Positions 1 through 8,849 of a stretch of 64,000 nt of DNA are shown in pieces (within the stretch, counting starts at the first letter, position 1; each line of letters begins with the position of its first letter). The notes under the pieces are model-generated. The model saw only the letters and a program-made list of their open reading frames with translations. It was not told the origin of the DNA and made no database searches. This stretch comes from Rhodococcus sp. ARC_M6. GTDB taxonomy: Bacteria; Actinomycetota; Actinomycetes; Mycobacteriales; Mycobacteriaceae. The stretch covers positions 266,690-330,689 of the forward strand of contig NZ_JALGQH010000004.1 of the NCBI RefSeq assembly GCF_022810305.1. Direction: 5' to 3'. The translations under genes and the position numbers were made by a program.

Positions 1-185
1 TAGATGCCGGAGATGCTGGCAACGTACAGTCCGGGCGCAGACGCGAAGATCAGAATCCACAGGGGGAGTGCAATTCGATCTCGGCGGAGGTACAAGCGCA
101 AGAAGTGAAGGGTTCCTGTGAAATTCGAGTTCGAGACTGGCTCGTGCTCGCTGAACTGTGGGCGAGAGATCGTGGGGGTGCTCAT
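1..185 (-). CDS. ABC-2 type exporter permease, N-terminal part (cut by window edge)
   Basis: Only the first 61 or so codons lie in the window. The ATG is at 185-183 and overlaps the stop of the upstream ATPase gene (ATGA overlap), so the two are translationally coupled. The visible protein begins [18 protein letters not shown], has a basic stretch ([15 protein letters not shown]), then enters a hydrophobic segment. This matches the N-terminus of the large permeases of polyketide-antibiotic-type exporters, which would sit in the cytoplasmic membrane and use the adjacent ATPase. The substrate cannot be told. The identity is inferred from the partner gene and the topology of a short fragment. 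Confidence 0.7.
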   Translation of the reverse strand, partial: MSTPTISRPQFSEHEPVSNSNFTGTLHFLRLYLRRDRIALPLWILIFASAPGLYVASISGI

Positions 186-1111
186 GCCTTCACCTCCTCC
201 ACTCGGTCGGGTGACGTCGACGTCGCGTCGTTGATCCCGTAGTGGCGCAGGAAGAGTTCCTCGAGAGTGGGCGGCGCACTGATGAGACTGCGAACACCGG
301 TATCTCCGAGAACACGGATCAGTGTTCCGAGATTCTCGCTGTCGACCTGACAATGCAGCATCGATCCATCGAGTTGGATGTCTTCCACGCCGTTGATTCG
401 GCTGAGATCGCCAGGGTCACCAAGGAGTTCGGCTGTGATGGAGGTGCGACTGAGATGTCTCATCGACTCGAGTGTTCCGGATTCGATAGTTCGCCCCGAC
501 CGGATGATGGTGACGCGTTCGCAGAGCGCCTCCACTTCGGACAGTATGTGGCTGGACAGCAAGACCGTCACGCCGCGACTGCTGGCTTCGACGACGCACT
601 CGCGAAAGACCTTTTCCATCAAAGGGTCCAGGCCGGAAGTCGGTTCGTCGAGGAGGAGCAGTCGGGCATTCGAGGAGAGCGCCGAGATCAGCGTGACCTT
701 CTGGCGATTGCCCTTGGAATACGCGCGGCCCTTCTTGCGCGGATCAAGGTCGAAACGCTCGATCAGCTCTTTCTTGCGGGCGCTGTCCAACCCGCCTCGC
801 ATTCGCGCCAGGAGATCGATTGTTTCCCCACCCGACAACGACGGCCACAGTGTCACGTCGCCGGGGACATAAGCCATGTCGCGGTGCAGTTCGACGGCAT
901 CTCGCCACGGGTTGCGTCCGAAAACGGTGGCCTCGCCGCTGTCCGGATGCAGGCTGCCGAGCAAGACACGGAGTGTGGTCGATTTACCAGCACCGTTAGG
1001 CCCGAGGAATCCGTGTACCTGCCCTTCGTCGACGGTGAGTTCGAGCTCGTCCAACGCCCGAGTTCGTCCGAACGTCTTCACCAACTTGTGAACTTCGATG
1101 ATCACGCTCAT
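182..1111 (-). CDS. ABC transporter ATP-binding protein (drug/antibiotic exporter type)
   Basis: This 309-residue ATPase has Walker [10 protein letters not shown] near residue 39, Walker [13 protein letters not shown], and the switch histidine in [11 protein letters not shown]. The signature motif is the variant YSKGNRQKV rather than LSGGQ, which is common in the DrrA/CcmA-like exporter branch. The C-terminal 90 residues ([10 protein letters not shown] onward) resemble the accessory domain of that branch. It energises the permease encoded immediately downstream with a 4-nt overlap. The intergenic stretch 1112-1241 separates it from the next minus-strand gene and could hold its promoter. Family assignment is secure; substrate is unknown. 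Confidence 0.93.
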   Translation of the reverse strand: MSVIIEVHKLVKTFGRTRALDELELTVDEGQVHGFLGPNGAGKSTTLRVLLGSLHPDSGEATVFGRNPWRDAVELHRDMAYVPGDVTLWPSLSGGETIDLLARMRGGLDSARKKELIERFDLDPRKKGRAYSKGNRQKVTLISALSSNARLLLLDEPTSGLDPLMEKVFRECVVEASSRGVTVLLSSHILSEVEALCERVTIIRSGRTIESGTLESMRHLSRTSITAELLGDPGDLSRINGVEDIQLDGSMLHCQVDSENLGTLIRVLGDTGVRSLISAPPTLEELFLRHYGINDATSTSPDRVEEVKA

Positions 1112-1241
1112 TGCTACTCCTAGTTCGTGGAGTCTGTGGCAAAGCTGTGCGTACTGACTACGCTAAATGGCCGTTCACCTTTGGCACAGGGTTGGTGGGG
1201 GCCAACCGCTCACCTTCCGTTGCTTGTTCAGCCTTGCACGT

Positions 1242-2519
1242 TCACAGTCTGCGGGCGATCGATTCCGCCTGGGCGCCCAATTTGGCCAACCTCAGGTCGG
1301 CAAACGGAGTGAGGGCACCGCCCATTCGGTTGGTCACGAATGCCACCGACAAGCAGGTCTCAGGGTCCGCGAATGCCCCGGATCCACCAAGCCCGTAGTG
1401 TCCGAAGGCCTGCAGCGACGAATTTCGGCTGGCAACAAAGGCCGAGTGATAGCCGAGTCGCCAGTTCATGCGGATTCCGAGCACATAGTCGCGCGCCGTG
1501 GTCTGTACCTCGCCCATCTGTTCCAGGGTCTCTTCACTCAGGAATCTGTTTCCTCCCACCATTCCCTGGTTGGCAAGTGCTGCGTACATTCGGGCAAGGG
1601 CGCGAGCACTGAAAACGCCGTTCCAGCCGGGCATGACGTAATCGTGGATCGAGGGATTGCGGACCAACTGGTCGAACCCCGTCGGCATGCCGGCATCCGC
1701 GATATTCCTGAGCGCAGGCAACCGGGTCAACGCGAAGGAAGCGGTGTCCCACGGAACCTTGAACTGATTGATGCGGGGGAACAACTTTGCGATGCGATGG
1801 CGTTCGTCCTCGGGCACCTGGAACCAGAATTCCGGAATTCCGAGAGGATCCGCGATCTCTGTACGGACCAGGTCGGTAAACGATGAACCAGTTGCGCGAG
1901 TTGTCAGTTCGGCGACCAGCGAACCGAATGTGACTGCGTGATAACCGGGTGTGGTGAGGCGGCGACGGTCCGGTGTGGCCAATGCGAGGGCGCCGACGAT
2001 GCTGTCGTGATCGAGCAGCGCCAATCGGCCCGGAACCAGGCCGCGTACACGATGCAACCCGGCCTGGTGGGTCAACAGTTGCCGCACCGTCACAGTTTCC
2101 TTGCCTGCACTTGCGAACTCCGGCCAATACTCGGCGACCGGTGTGTCGTAATCGATCAGCCCACGTTCCACGACACGGTGCAAAACCGTACTGGCAACAC
2201 CCTTTCCGGTGGAGAAGGACACAGACACGGTGTCGGGTAGCCAGCGGGTATCCCGAGTCGACCACCCTGCCCAGATATCGACGACGGGCTCCCCGCCGAG
2301 ATAGACCGCCAATGCTCCACCGCCGCTGGAAGGGCGTTCGAAGAGGCGAAAGAATTGCCCGGCCAGCTGCCCGAACCGCGGGTCGACCAGCATGACACGT
2401 GGCGTGGAAACAGTGGGAATCACGGCTGAAGCGTCGCGACGGACCGTCGAAACATCGCGACGGACCGTCGGTGGAAGGTCGGTCGGAAGCAACCCCTCGA
2501 ACTCGGGGAGATTCGTCAT
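1242..2519 (-). CDS. Serine hydrolase of the beta-lactamase/esterase (EstB-like) family
   Basis: The protein is about 425 residues and carries the SxxK nucleophile motif in SFSTGKGVAST, followed by the helix typical of class C beta-lactamase-fold esterases. HYGLGGSGAF near the C-terminus fits the third active-site element. There is no signal peptide, so a cytosolic esterase or lipase-like role is likelier than cell-wall or drug hydrolysis. I chose the ATG at 2519 because GAGAAG lies 8 nt upstream; the GTG at 2528 would sit against that site. The N-terminal 40 residues are low in similarity to the fold and contain two copies of a heptad (TVRRDVS, TVRRDAS) encoded by a 21-nt tandem repeat. Confidence 0.85.
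   Translation of the reverse strand: MTNLPEFEGLLPTDLPPTVRRDVSTVRRDASAVIPTVSTPRVMLVDPRFGQLAGQFFRLFERPSSGGGALAVYLGGEPVVDIWAGWSTRDTRWLPDTVSVSFSTGKGVASTVLHRVVERGLIDYDTPVAEYWPEFASAGKETVTVRQLLTHQAGLHRVRGLVPGRLALLDHDSIVGALALATPDRRRLTTPGYHAVTFGSLVAELTTRATGSSFTDLVRTEIADPLGIPEFWFQVPEDERHRIAKLFPRINQFKVPWDTASFALTRLPALRNIADAGMPTGFDQLVRNPSIHDYVMPGWNGVFSARALARMYAALANQGMVGGNRFLSEETLEQMGEVQTTARDYVLGIRMNWRLGYHSAFVASRNSSLQAFGHYGLGGSGAFADPETCLSVAFVTNRMGGALTPFADLRLAKLGAQAESIARRL
2434..2470. repeat. Two-copy 21-nt tandem repeat inside the hydrolase N-terminus
   Basis: The 16-mer TCGCGACGGACCGTCG occurs at 2434-2449 and again at 2455-2470. Each copy contains the palindrome CGACGG-A-CCGTCG. On the coding strand it produces the repeated peptide VRRD(V/A)S in the poorly conserved leader of the serine hydrolase. 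Confidence 0.85.
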
Positions 2520-2808
2520 AATGTGCACTTCTCATTCAACCGGGGGTCGCTGATTACCACCCTGTTACTTCTCTGAAACACTCCGGAAACCGGCAGGATT
2601 CCACGGTTGGGGCTATTGGGGCAGATGGAGCAGAAGTGCCCTAAGACAAGGACTTGCGGCAGGACGGATGACACTTTTTTGCTCGTGGAAGTCGAGCAGA
2701 AAGACCCTGTGGATGTGTCGGGGAACAGCGCATCCTGAGGGAAGACGCGTGAGACGCCCCTTCGAGGGAGTGCGCACGGCCGCATGGAGAACTTGGAGGC
2801 CCGTTGTG

Positions 2809-3099
2809 ATGTACGACCATTATTCCGGTAGTTGGGGTTGGGGTTACGTACTGATGTTCGTTGGTATGGCCCTGTTCTGGGGCCTGCTGATCTTGGGGAT
2901 TTTTCTGCTGATTCGCTATGCCGGACACGGACCCGCGGAGTCTGGAAGTAGGTCGTCCGGAAGCAGTCCGTCGGCAAGTTTTCCGCCGCCGCATCACAGC
3001 GCCGAGCAACTTCTTGCTGAGCGTTACGCGCGTGGGGAGATCGACGAGGCCGAGTACAGGAGCCGCCTGACTGTTTTACGAACAGAGCCGTCCCCCTGA
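2809..3099 (+). CDS. Small membrane protein with C-terminal SHOCT domain
   Basis: A 96-residue protein: a short aromatic N-terminus (MYDHYSGSWGWGY), one hydrophobic transmembrane segment (VLMFVGMALFWGLLILGIFL), a Ser-rich linker, and a C-terminal SHOCT motif (AEQLLAERYARGEIDEAEY), a short oligomerisation motif common in actinobacterial and sporulation-associated membrane proteins. A GGAGG at 2795-2799 places the start at GTG 2806 or ATG 2809. It is divergent from the serine hydrolase, with about 280 nt between them that hold no other gene I can see. Function unknown. Confidence 0.85.
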   Translation: MYDHYSGSWGWGYVLMFVGMALFWGLLILGIFLLIRYAGHGPAESGSRSSGSSPSASFPPPHHSAEQLLAERYARGEIDEAEYRSRLTVLRTEPSP

Positions 3100-3147
3100 C
3101 TAATTCGCCGCGAATGAACTAATTCCCAGAGTGAGGAATCGAGTGAA

Positions 3148-4251
3148 ATGGTCAAACGCTGGCTGGTGACGGACGCGGAATGCGACGACACACGAGAGCC
3201 GTATCGAACGCGGGTGGCCGGGGCAGGTCGGCATTTTCCCGTCACACGACTCACGACCGAGGATTTGATGGCAACAACACGCCACGAAACTCATGTCGAC
3301 CTCGAACGACTGACTGGAATCCACGAGCGTCGGGTCAGTGTGGGCGACGAGGATTCCTACACACTTGGGATTGCAGCCGCGCAGGATGCATTGCGACGGT
3401 CGGGTTGTGCCGCCGAGTCGATAAACGTGGTGATCAGCTGCAGCATCACCAAGTTTCGTGGCGGCCTCACTCAGTGGCTCGAGCCGACAATGAGTAGTGG
3501 CGTTGCGCAGGCTCTCGGGGCCGACAAGGCTATGACTTTCGATTTGTCGAATGCTTGCGCTGGGATGCTCACCGGTGTGATGGTGGCCAACAACTGGATT
3601 CGTCAGGGCTTGATCGAGCGGGCGCTGGTCGTCAGCGGTGAGTACATCTCGCAGCTCGGTCAGAATGCCGCGAAGCATATTCACAACATCATGAGCAAAG
3701 AGTTAGCTTCCCTCACCTTGGGCGATGCGGGCGCGGCGCTCGTCCTCGAACGTGCGCCCGCCGGTGCGGCGGGGATCCGGCTCGCGGGATTTACGACTGT
3801 CGCCGACTACAGCCGGTTGTGCCTGGCTTACCCGAAGGGCAATGCGCCGGGTGCTCGCATGTTCACCAATTCGCGAGCCATTCAGAAGGCCGCTATCGCC
3901 GACACTCCGTTGCTGTTGCACGAGGTACTCGACACGCTCGGGCTGTCGATCCACGACATTGACCATGTGATCACCCATCAAACTTCGGCGCGGGCAATCA
4001 AGAAGGGTATGGCGCAGATGGAGGCGTCGTTCGGCGATAGTCCGCGGCACGACGCGGTCATAACCGTCGATCGATACGGGAACACGGCTTCGACAACCCA
4101 CACGGTGGCGTTGGTCGAAGAACTCGAGGCAGGCCATATCAAGCCGGGAGAGACCGTTGCGTTGATCTCTTTGGCCTCCGGGTTGGAGATCGGGGTAGTC
4201 CTGGTGGAAATCGACGAAGAACTGGTGGCGCGCTATGGGAACGATCATTGA
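3148..4251 (+). CDS. FabH-like (KAS III family) condensing enzyme with complete active site
   Basis: The 367-residue thiolase-fold protein has the full KAS III triad: Cys137 in SNACAGMLTG, His277 in ITHQTSARAI and Asn312 in RYGNTASTTH. The family takes an acyl-CoA or acyl-ACP onto the cysteine and transfers or condenses it. The substrate loops differ from housekeeping FabH, and it lies away from the FAS-II operon at 28-32 kb, so a role in a specialised acyl product is more likely than primary fatty-acid synthesis. The next gene overlaps it by 17 nt and encodes a second FabH-like protein, which suggests a heterodimer. The start ATG 3148 follows GTGAGG at a workable distance. Confidence 0.85.
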   Translation: MVKRWLVTDAECDDTREPYRTRVAGAGRHFPVTRLTTEDLMATTRHETHVDLERLTGIHERRVSVGDEDSYTLGIAAAQDALRRSGCAAESINVVISCSITKFRGGLTQWLEPTMSSGVAQALGADKAMTFDLSNACAGMLTGVMVANNWIRQGLIERALVVSGEYISQLGQNAAKHIHNIMSKELASLTLGDAGAALVLERAPAGAAGIRLAGFTTVADYSRLCLAYPKGNAPGARMFTNSRAIQKAAIADTPLLLHEVLDTLGLSIHDIDHVITHQTSARAIKKGMAQMEASFGDSPRHDAVITVDRYGNTASTTHTVALVEELEAGHIKPGETVALISLASGLEIGVVLVEIDEELVARYGNDH

Positions 4252-5158
4252 GCAGCTGTACGTCACTCGGGCTGGATGGCTGAGTCGGCACAGTGCACTT
4301 CACCTTGCGGTAGCGGCGGCGAAGTCTTGCCTCGAACAGGCCGGATGCCGCCCGGACGACTTGGATCTGCTCCTGAACGCCGGCCTGTATCGTGACCGCA
4401 ACCTTGGTGAGCCGGCCCTCGCTGCGCTGATCCAAGACGACATCGGGGCGCATCCGGAGGACCCGCACACCGGCGAGCACGGCACGTTCTCCTTCGATAT
4501 TGCGAACGGTACCTGTGGTGTCCTGACCGCACTGCAGATTGTCGACGGATTCCTTCGCTCTCACGTGATCGAACGTGCCCTCGTCGTTGCCAGTGATGCG
4601 GACCCGGGACATCGGCTAAGTGAGCGGTTTCCGTTTTCGGCAGTCGGGGGAGCCGCGTTGTGTCGTTGGACCGACGATGAGTACGGGCTCGGCCCAGTGC
4701 AGTGGCTGAATAATCTCGACGGTGGTGATTCTTTCCGGGCAACGGTCAGCCAAGCCGACAACCGAAACATTCTGCGTTTCAACGAGTCCAATTCACTCGA
4801 CGACGACTACGCCGCAGCAGGCTACGAAGCAGTAGCTGCCTGTCTGAAGCAGGCGGAACTCGATCTGGCGGCGGTCGATTCCATCGTGGCCGCTCCCGCC
4901 TGCCCAGGCTTTCGTTCGGCATTGGCAACAAAGCTGGGGATACCAAGCTCAGGCGTCACCGTTGCCGAAGACGAGCACATACATACCGCTGCACTGATCG
5001 CAGGTTTGGAGAGGGACGAACCCCGACGGTCTGCGGGAACACGGATAATTCTTGTAACAGTGGGAGCCGGCGTGACAGCCGGTGCCGCTCTGTACAACGT
5101 CCCGCCGAACCACGAAGCGCACACAGCGACAGGGCTTGACGGTGCCGGGTCGAACTAA
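4235..5158 (+). CDS. Second FabH-like protein, active site incomplete
   Basis: This 307-residue protein keeps the thiolase-fold pattern and a cysteine (Cys94, IANGTCGVLTALQ). The histidine motif is replaced by VAAPACPGF and no NxxA asparagine motif is seen near DEHIHTAAL. It is about 60 residues shorter than its upstream partner. Its ATG lies inside the preceding gene (17-nt overlap), so the two are translationally coupled. Pairs of one complete and one degenerate FabH-like subunit are known from PqsB/PqsC of Pseudomonas, where only the complete subunit is acylated. By analogy I infer a structural or partner subunit of a heteromeric condensing enzyme. It could also be an independent acyltransferase that uses only the cysteine. 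Confidence 0.75.
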   Translation: MGTIIEQLYVTRAGWLSRHSALHLAVAAAKSCLEQAGCRPDDLDLLLNAGLYRDRNLGEPALAALIQDDIGAHPEDPHTGEHGTFSFDIANGTCGVLTALQIVDGFLRSHVIERALVVASDADPGHRLSERFPFSAVGGAALCRWTDDEYGLGPVQWLNNLDGGDSFRATVSQADNRNILRFNESNSLDDDYAAAGYEAVAACLKQAELDLAAVDSIVAAPACPGFRSALATKLGIPSSGVTVAEDEHIHTAALIAGLERDEPRRSAGTRIILVTVGAGVTAGAALYNVPPNHEAHTATGLDGAGSN

Positions 5159-5215
5159 GTTGACTACAGGGGTTGCATGAGACGCGGTGTCACACTAAGT
5201 TTAGGCGCAATCGAG

Positions 5216-5237
5216 TTCGTTGATCGCGATCGACGAA
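5216..5237. promoter_or_regulatory. 22-bp palindromic operator candidate upstream of the AurF-like gene
   Basis: The sequence reads TTCGTTGATC then GCGATCGACGAA across 5216-5237. It is an inverted repeat that matches in all but one base pair of 11. It ends 22 nt before the ATG of the di-iron oxygenase gene and lies after the stop of the FabH-like pair. Size and symmetry suit a TetR-type dimeric repressor, but no regulator gene is adjacent. Confidence 0.5.
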
Positions 5238-5259
5238 CAGGCGCCTTGAGGAGACACCG

Positions 5260-6252
5260 ATGGTTCGGTCAACGTCTATTGAAATGGATCAGCCTTACCG
5301 CGAGTTGCTCGCAACACTCTCCGATGGTTCCGTTCACAAGCGGTTCGATCCCTACCTCGATATTGACTGGGATTCAACGGAATTCGCGATAGACCCGAAT
5401 GATCCGCGCTGGGTGCTCTCGGCGGTGTCGGATCCACTCGGCGCCACCCGTTGGTATCAGGATCAACCGCTGGAACGTCGTATCGCGATGGGAAAGTGGC
5501 GCCAGGCGAATGTAACCAAGGTGGGCTCGGCATTCGAGAGCATCCTGATCCGCGGGATGCTGCAGTACATCATGGCACTACCCAACCAATCTCCCGAGTT
5601 TCGGTACTGCCTTCACGAGATGACCGAAGAGTGCAATCACATCCAGATGTTCCAGGAATTCGTGAATCGGGTGGACGTCGACGTGCCGGGGATGCGTCCG
5701 TTATTCCGGCGTTTGTCACCGTTTGTGGGGTTGCTTGGCGCCAAGTTCCCGGTCATCTTCTTTATTGGCATCCTTGCCGGTGAAGAGCCTATCGACCATT
5801 TTCAGAAAGACCTTATCCGTGAAGGTAAGGATACGGTGCCGGTCATGCTGCGCACCATGGAGATTCACATTGCCGAAGAGGCGCGGCACATCTCCTTTGC
5901 TCACGATTTTCTGCGCCAGCGTGTTCCAGCGCTGAGTCCGTTCGGTCGAGCGATGACGTCCGTTGCCTTTCCCGGTGCCATGCGGTGGCTGTCCGGCGAA
6001 ATAATGTCACCGCCAAAGGAATTCGCGAAGAAGTTCGACATTCCCGAGTCGGTGATAAGAGAAGCGTTCTGGAGCAGTCCGCAGTCGCGTCGAATTCTGG
6101 GTAACTACTTTGGTGAAATGCGCACGCTGGCAGACGAACTCGGATTGATGAATCCTGTGTCGAGGCGGGCGTGGAGAAAGCTGGGTATTGCCGGCGACAT
6201 GGCCCGGTATCGCGGCGAACCGAGGCGCTCGGAGAAGGTGCGAGTCGCCTAG
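5260..6252 (+). CDS. AurF-like di-iron oxygenase (N-oxygenase family)
   Basis: The 330-residue protein shows the seven ligands expected for the AurF di-iron centre: Glu93 (AFESIL), Glu124 and His127 (EECNH), Glu175 or Glu176 (LAGEEPID), His203, Glu207 and His210 (EIHIAEEARH). AurF oxidises an arylamine to a nitro group; relatives act on other amines or carry out other oxygenations. The ATG at 5260 has GAGGAG about 6 nt upstream. Separated by 101 nt and a palindrome from the FabH-like pair, it may be a tailoring enzyme of the same pathway under its own control. The substrate is unknown. The assignment to the AurF family is strong, but N-oxygenation itself is inference. Confidence 0.87.
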   Translation: MVRSTSIEMDQPYRELLATLSDGSVHKRFDPYLDIDWDSTEFAIDPNDPRWVLSAVSDPLGATRWYQDQPLERRIAMGKWRQANVTKVGSAFESILIRGMLQYIMALPNQSPEFRYCLHEMTEECNHIQMFQEFVNRVDVDVPGMRPLFRRLSPFVGLLGAKFPVIFFIGILAGEEPIDHFQKDLIREGKDTVPVMLRTMEIHIAEEARHISFAHDFLRQRVPALSPFGRAMTSVAFPGAMRWLSGEIMSPPKEFAKKFDIPESVIREAFWSSPQSRRILGNYFGEMRTLADELGLMNPVSRRAWRKLGIAGDMARYRGEPRRSEKVRVA

Positions 6253-6328
6253 GGGGACAGGTGGCGGCGCTGCAACTACGGAGATCGTGTCGCAAGCGCT
6301 GCTTGTGATGTGTCCCTTGAGCAGTCAA

Positions 6329-6348
6329 CCTGGCCCTTCAGGGCCAGG
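6329..6348. terminator. Perfect 8-bp hairpin after the AurF-like gene
   Basis: CCTGGCCC-TTCA-GGGCCAGG forms an 8-bp stem with a tetraloop, 76 nt after the stop codon; weaker TCAAC/GTTGA pairing can extend it. No U-tract follows, so it is a terminator or attenuator of the intrinsic kind common in actinobacteria only by inference. Confidence 0.5.
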
Positions 6349-6462
6349 TAGTTGATAGTGATTCACCCCCGTCGCGGCCCTCGTGTTGATATCTTTCGCG
6401 TGACGCTATGCGCCACCGCACAAGGTTCGCCGATAAGGAGAACCTATACGAAGGAGCTTTCG

Positions 6463-6588
6463 ATGGGATCGATCACCAACATTATCGACGCCTTGCAACC
6501 CCAGATCCACGTCCTCCTCGGCTCGATGGACATCCTGCCCGGCATCCTGCTGATCAGCGTCGACCTCGGCAGTTTGCCCGATCTGTGA
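6463..6588 (+). CDS. 41-residue hydrophobic peptide gene, unknown function
   Basis: A short ORF with a very good ribosome site (AAGGAG at 6451-6456, 6 nt before the ATG). The product begins MGSITNIIDALQPQIHVLLG, is largely aliphatic, has no cysteines or lysines, and ends with the acidic LGSLPDL. It lies between two hairpins (6329-6348 and 6640-6674), so it may be a single-gene unit. It has no signal peptide in the usual form and could be a membrane-associated peptide. I do not recognise it. Its closeness to the condensing-enzyme/AurF cluster may or may not be meaningful. Confidence 0.6.
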   Translation: MGSITNIIDALQPQIHVLLGSMDILPGILLISVDLGSLPDL

Positions 6589-6639
6589 TCGGGACGGTGC
6601 AGTAGGTCCCGGTCCAGCAAGTCCTGACCCCGGATTCAC

Positions 6640-6674
6640 CGAAGTGTGAGGGCCGCTCGGCCCCCACCACTTCG
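6640..6674 (+). terminator. Hairpin downstream of the 41-residue gene
   Basis: CGAAGTG at 6640-6646 pairs with CACTTCG at 6668-6674, with an internal GGGCC/GGCCC stem. There is no long U-tract. The remaining bases to 6824 show nothing beyond the recO promoter region. Confidence 0.55.
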
Positions 6675-6824
6675 CGTGTCACGCGCACTGCTCGCGATTT
6701 TGTGTCAGCAAATAGGCGCGGACCTGTCGGTCCAAATTTTCGCGGCCGGCCAGCGGCACAGCTGCAGGCATGCGCGCAGCTAAGTTTGCGACGCCGCGTC
6801 GGTGCAACGTGGGACACTGGTTCG

Positions 6825-7640
6825 GTGAGGTTGTATCGAGACACAGCGGTGGTGCTACGCCTGCATAAGCTGGGCGAAGCTGACCACATCGTCACGTTGC
6901 TCACCAACCAGTTCGGGTTGGTGCGTGCCGTGGCAAAAGGTGTCCGTAGAACCACCTCCAAGTTCGGTGCCAGGCTCGAGCCCTTTGCCCACGTCGACGT
7001 CCAACTATTGCCGGGTAGAAACCTGGACATCATCACGCAGGTACAGACGGTCGACGCTTTTGCCACCGACATCGTCGACGATTACAGCCGCTACACCACG
7101 GCATGCGCGATCCTCGAGACTGCGGAGCGGTTGGCCGGCGAAGAACGTGCGCCGGCGCCTCAACTTCAGCGACTTACTGTCGGCGCCTTGCGGGCGATAG
7201 CCGAGCAGGGTCGTCCCGTCGAGTTTGTTCTCGATGCTTTCTTACTCCGAGCCATGGGCTACGCCGGGTGGGCGCCCGCCCTCGAAGAATGTGCCAAGTG
7301 TTCGGCTCCGGGTCCGCACCGTGCGTTCCACGTCGCGGCCGGTGGAGCAGTCTGCACGTACTGCCGACCACCAGGTTCGGCGACGCCGTCGCCCGGTGTT
7401 CTTGATCTCATGGACGCGCTCGTACGCGGTGAATGGGAGGGGACCGACGAGGCCCCGATGTCGCTGCGAACCCAGGCCAGTGGCCTTGTCGCAGCGCATT
7501 TGCAATGGCATCTCGAGCGGCAATTGCGCACGTTACCGCTCATCGAACGATCCAGGCCGCATGCGGCAGTCGAGGTTGCCGCGGCAGTGGGGCAGGATGG
7601 AACGCGTGATTCGACGACGCGAACCGCGCACTCTGCCTGA
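6825..7640 (+). CDS. recO: DNA repair protein RecO
   Basis: A 271-residue RecO of the zinc-containing type. The N-terminal OB fold begins [20 protein letters not shown] and the C-terminal half has four zinc-ligand cysteines at about 156, 159 (CAKC), 177 and 180 (CTYC). RecO loads RecA onto SSB-coated DNA and anneals strands in the RecFOR pathway. I chose GTG 6825 because the family starts just before the LYRD motif; upstream in-frame codons give a non-conserved basic leader. The 3' end overlaps uppS by 44 nt, and the order recO-uppS-conserved protein is the same as I recall in mycobacteria. Confidence 0.95.
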   Translation: MRLYRDTAVVLRLHKLGEADHIVTLLTNQFGLVRAVAKGVRRTTSKFGARLEPFAHVDVQLLPGRNLDIITQVQTVDAFATDIVDDYSRYTTACAILETAERLAGEERAPAPQLQRLTVGALRAIAEQGRPVEFVLDAFLLRAMGYAGWAPALEECAKCSAPGPHRAFHVAAGGAVCTYCRPPGSATPSPGVLDLMDALVRGEWEGTDEAPMSLRTQASGLVAAHLQWHLERQLRTLPLIERSRPHAAVEVAAAVGQDGTRDSTTRTAHSA

Positions 7641-8415
7641 CTCCTCCGCAGATCGGGTGATCCGGCCCCCGGACCCCCATCCCTCCGGAGCCACACCGCC
7701 GATCCTGCAAACCGAACTGATCCCGCGCCACATCGCGCTGGTGATGGACGGCAACGGGCGCTGGGCGCAAGAACGCGGACTACCGCGAACCGCCGGTCAC
7801 GAGCGCGGTGAAGCCGTCCTGATGGACTCCGTCAACGGGTGCATCGAAATGGGCGTCGAGTGGCTCTCCGCATACGCCTTCTCCACCGAGAACTGGAAGC
7901 GAAGCCCCGACGAGGTGCGTTTCCTCATGGGCTTCAACCGTGACGTCATCCGTCGCCGACGCGATGAGATGAACGAGATGGGCGTGCGGGTCCGCTGGGC
8001 CGGCCGGAAGCCGCGGTTGTGGGCGAGCGTCATCAAGGAACTCGAAATCGCCGAAGAACTCACCAAAAACAACACGGTGATGAACCTGACGATGTGCGTC
8101 AACTACGGCGGACGAGCCGAAATCGCCGATGCAGTCAAGGAAATCGCTCGACGCGTCGCCGCCGGACAGATTAATCCCGAAAAGATCACCGAGGCAACAG
8201 TTGCCAAGTATCTCGACGAACCCGACATGCCCGACGTCGATTTGTTCCTGCGTCCGTCGGGGGAGCAGCGGACGTCGAACTTCTTGATCTGGCAGTCCGC
8301 TTACGCCGAAATGGTGTACCAGGACAAGCTCTTCCCGGATTTCGACCGCCGTGACCTCTGGGCTGCGTGTGTTGAATACGCATCCCGCGACCGCCGATTC
8401 GGTGGCGTGAAATGA
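7597..8415 (+). CDS. uppS: Polyprenyl (decaprenyl/undecaprenyl) diphosphate synthase, cis-prenyltransferase
   Basis: The cis-prenyltransferase signature [14 protein letters not shown] contains the catalytic Asp; [15 protein letters not shown] and the YAE motif complete the family pattern. The enzyme adds isopentenyl units to make the lipid carrier for cell-wall and arabinogalactan precursors. The 272-residue form starts at ATG 7597; GTG 7606 is an alternative, since the first 40 residues are a variable basic and proline-rich leader. It overlaps recO upstream and ATGA-overlaps the next gene. In mycobacteria the gene in this position is the long-chain synthase; product chain length cannot be read from sequence alone. 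Confidence 0.93.
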   Translation: MERVIRRREPRTLPDSSADRVIRPPDPHPSGATPPILQTELIPRHIALVMDGNGRWAQERGLPRTAGHERGEAVLMDSVNGCIEMGVEWLSAYAFSTENWKRSPDEVRFLMGFNRDVIRRRRDEMNEMGVRVRWAGRKPRLWASVIKELEIAEELTKNNTVMNLTMCVNYGGRAEIADAVKEIARRVAAGQINPEKITEATVAKYLDEPDMPDVDLFLRPSGEQRTSNFLIWQSAYAEMVYQDKLFPDFDRRDLWAACVEYASRDRRFGGVK

Positions 8416-8849
8416 CAGAGCGTGAAATGACAGGTGAAGACATGACCGAGACAACCGACAATGCCGCGCGATTACAAGAACGTGCTGCCGAAGCGCTGTC
8501 GCATTTTGTGACCGTCGACGTAGCCGACGACGGCTCACTGGGTTTCCAGTACTCCGGTGCCTTGTGCTCCGTCCAGGCGATGAATCTTTCCGAAGGCCTC
8601 GATGTTTTGTCGATGACCTGTGTACTGGCGTGGGATCGCCCCGTCAGCGCTGCGCTGCATCGCAAGGTGGCCGAGCGCAATCGCACCATCCAGTTCGGTT
8701 CGATTGCCGTCTTCGCGCATGGCAGCCTGGCCGATGTGATTCTGCGCTATACCTTTCCGGCAGCCGGGTTGGCCGACGAGGCACTCACCACGATGCTGCT
8801 GTTGGCGCTCACCGGAGCCGACACAGCCCGGCAGGGACTACTTCCTTAA
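8412..8849 (+). CDS. Conserved actinobacterial protein, YbjN-like pattern
   Basis: A 145-residue soluble protein, translationally coupled to uppS (ATGA overlap). The first 25 residues are variable; a second start at MTETTDN (8442) is possible. The core ([20 protein letters not shown], then [25 protein letters not shown]) resembles the alpha/beta fold of YbjN and type III secretion-chaperone-like proteins, but no catalytic residues are evident. Mycobacteria have a protein of unknown function in the same place. It ends convergently with zur; the two stop codons overlap by 4 nt. Confidence 0.8.
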   Translation: MTEREMTGEDMTETTDNAARLQERAAEALSHFVTVDVADDGSLGFQYSGALCSVQAMNLSEGLDVLSMTCVLAWDRPVSAALHRKVAERNRTIQFGSIAVFAHGSLADVILRYTFPAAGLADEALTTMLLLALTGADTARQGLLP

